A DNA stretch of 64,000 nucleotides from Thermovirga lienii DSM 17291. GTDB taxonomy: Bacteria; Synergistota; Synergistia; Synergistales; Thermovirgaceae. The translations under genes and the position numbers were made by a program. This document shows positions 63,378-64,000 of this stretch, piece by piece. The stretch lies in NCBI GenBank assembly GCA_000233775.1, contig CP003096.1, positions 248,001 to 312,000 of the forward strand, in the 5' to 3' direction. The notes beneath the pieces were generated by a model. That model was not told the origin of the DNA. It worked only from the letters and a program-made list of their open reading frames with translations, and did not search any database. Every line of letters starts with the position of its first letter. Positions within the stretch are counted from its first letter, which is position 1.

Positions 63378-64000
63378 CTAGCACTTGGAGAAACCGCACA
63401 CCGTGCAGGTTATGCAGCCTTCCATCCTGGTCATTGCAGCACCGCAGACGGGGCACATGTCCGTCTCTGCCATGGATTCCATTATCTCCTTCTCTTCCTT
63501 GTCCAGATATCCCAGGTACGTTAGCCCAAAGGCTATGGCGTCAGGCACCGACATTATCACACTGTCTTCGTGCCATACAGGTTGAGAGCCGCCTATGCCT
63601 TTCATTTGCTTTATGATGTGGTGGATCTTTACTCCGCTCCTAAGAGCCAGGGATATGAGCCTTCCTATAGCCTCGGTGAATGCCATGGTCTCATGTCCCG
63701 ATTTGCCCATGGTGGTGAATACCTCTATGGGGCGGCCGTTGATCTCGTTAACTGTAAGGTAGAGGTTCCCGTAGCTTGTGGGAATCTTGGCCGTCTTACC
63801 CGATAGCACGAAGGGCCTTTCCACAGGCTGAGGTCCTGGGGGAGTGGAAGCTATGGGAAGCTTCTGTTGCACAGGATGCTTTTCCTTGTACAGGACCTGT
63901 TCGCTCCTGCAGCCGTCCCTGAAGACCGTTATGCCCTTGCACCTGGTCTTGAAGGCCAAAAGATAGGCCTTCTTTACGTCCTCTACGGAGGCGCTGTTGG
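63378..64000 (-). CDS. nrdJ: B12-dependent (class II) ribonucleotide reductase, C-terminal part
   Basis: The frame is open to the window edge, so the N-terminal part lies outside; about 206 residues are visible. AFKTRCKGITVFRDGCRSEQVL and RPFVLSGKTAKIPTSYGNLYL, and the later GKSGHETMAFTEAIGRLISLALRSG match the C-terminal region of vitamin B12-dependent NrdJ. The end carries a CPVCGAAM...CTVCGFSKC zinc-ribbon-like tail. The enzyme reduces ribonucleotides for DNA synthesis without oxygen. Confidence 0.88.
   Translation of the reverse strand, partial: NSASVEDVKKAYLLAFKTRCKGITVFRDGCRSEQVLYKEKHPVQQKLPIASTPPGPQPVERPFVLSGKTAKIPTSYGNLYLTVNEINGRPIEVFTTMGKSGHETMAFTEAIGRLISLALRSGVKIHHIIKQMKGIGGSQPVWHEDSVIMSVPDAIAFGLTYLGYLDKEEKEIMESMAETDMCPVCGAAMTRMEGCITCTVCGFSKC

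Noticed and set aside
1-64000. tRNA or rRNA genes
   Set aside because: I found no convincing cloverleaf or rRNA sequence when reading the intergenic stretches by eye.

Overview
The window looks like chromosomal DNA of an anaerobic, amino-acid-using bacterium. A thermophilic member of the Synergistota is my best guess, inferred only from gene content: amino-acid and cation transporters, a pyroglutamate-utilisation operon, a B12-dependent MetH and ribonucleotide reductase, AT-rich CRISPR-Cas islands and a moderate base composition. No rRNA or other taxonomic marker is present.

Bases 1-9821 hold a type III-A (Csm) CRISPR-Cas locus that enters from the left edge: csm3 (partial), csm4, csm5, an extra RAMP gene, cas6, a very unusual adaptation module and a 24-repeat array. 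The module has two different Cas1 proteins, a Cas4-like protein without its nuclease motif and two Cas2 paralogues. cas1a carries a degenerate active site and is interrupted by an IS256-family element. cas1b keeps the catalytic residues but lacks the N-terminal domain. This module is the most novel thing I see.

Bases 9822-22408 are a housekeeping and accessory stretch: a citrate-synthase-family lyase with operator-like palindromes, a c-di-AMP (ydaO-type) riboswitch ahead of a GNAT acetyltransferase, a DapB-like reductase, a DsrE-like protein, a DMT transporter, a GAF-GGDEF protein, AroD, a saccharopine dehydrogenase-like enzyme, a truncated NhaC antiporter, a GntR regulator and a Ca2+-type P-ATPase.

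Bases 22601-34019 are a complete type I-B system (cas6-cas8b-cas11b-cas7-cas5-cas3-cas4-cas1-cas2) with a 46-repeat array. A second copy of the same IS256-type element (34297-35691) has cut off the 3' end of a membrane HD-GYP gene.

Bases 35668-64000 hold a sodium:alanine symporter, an isochorismatase-like hydrolase, a MacAB-like ABC efflux set, a flavodoxin-like reductase, a pxp/ycs pyroglutamate operon, a sigma-54 module (rpoN, NtrC-type activator, sensor kinase, sodium:solute symporter, small membrane protein), an aminotransferase, a broken mazEF pair, a rhodanese, a third IS256-family element, metH-metF, an HpaI-type aldolase and the C-terminal part of a class II ribonucleotide reductase.
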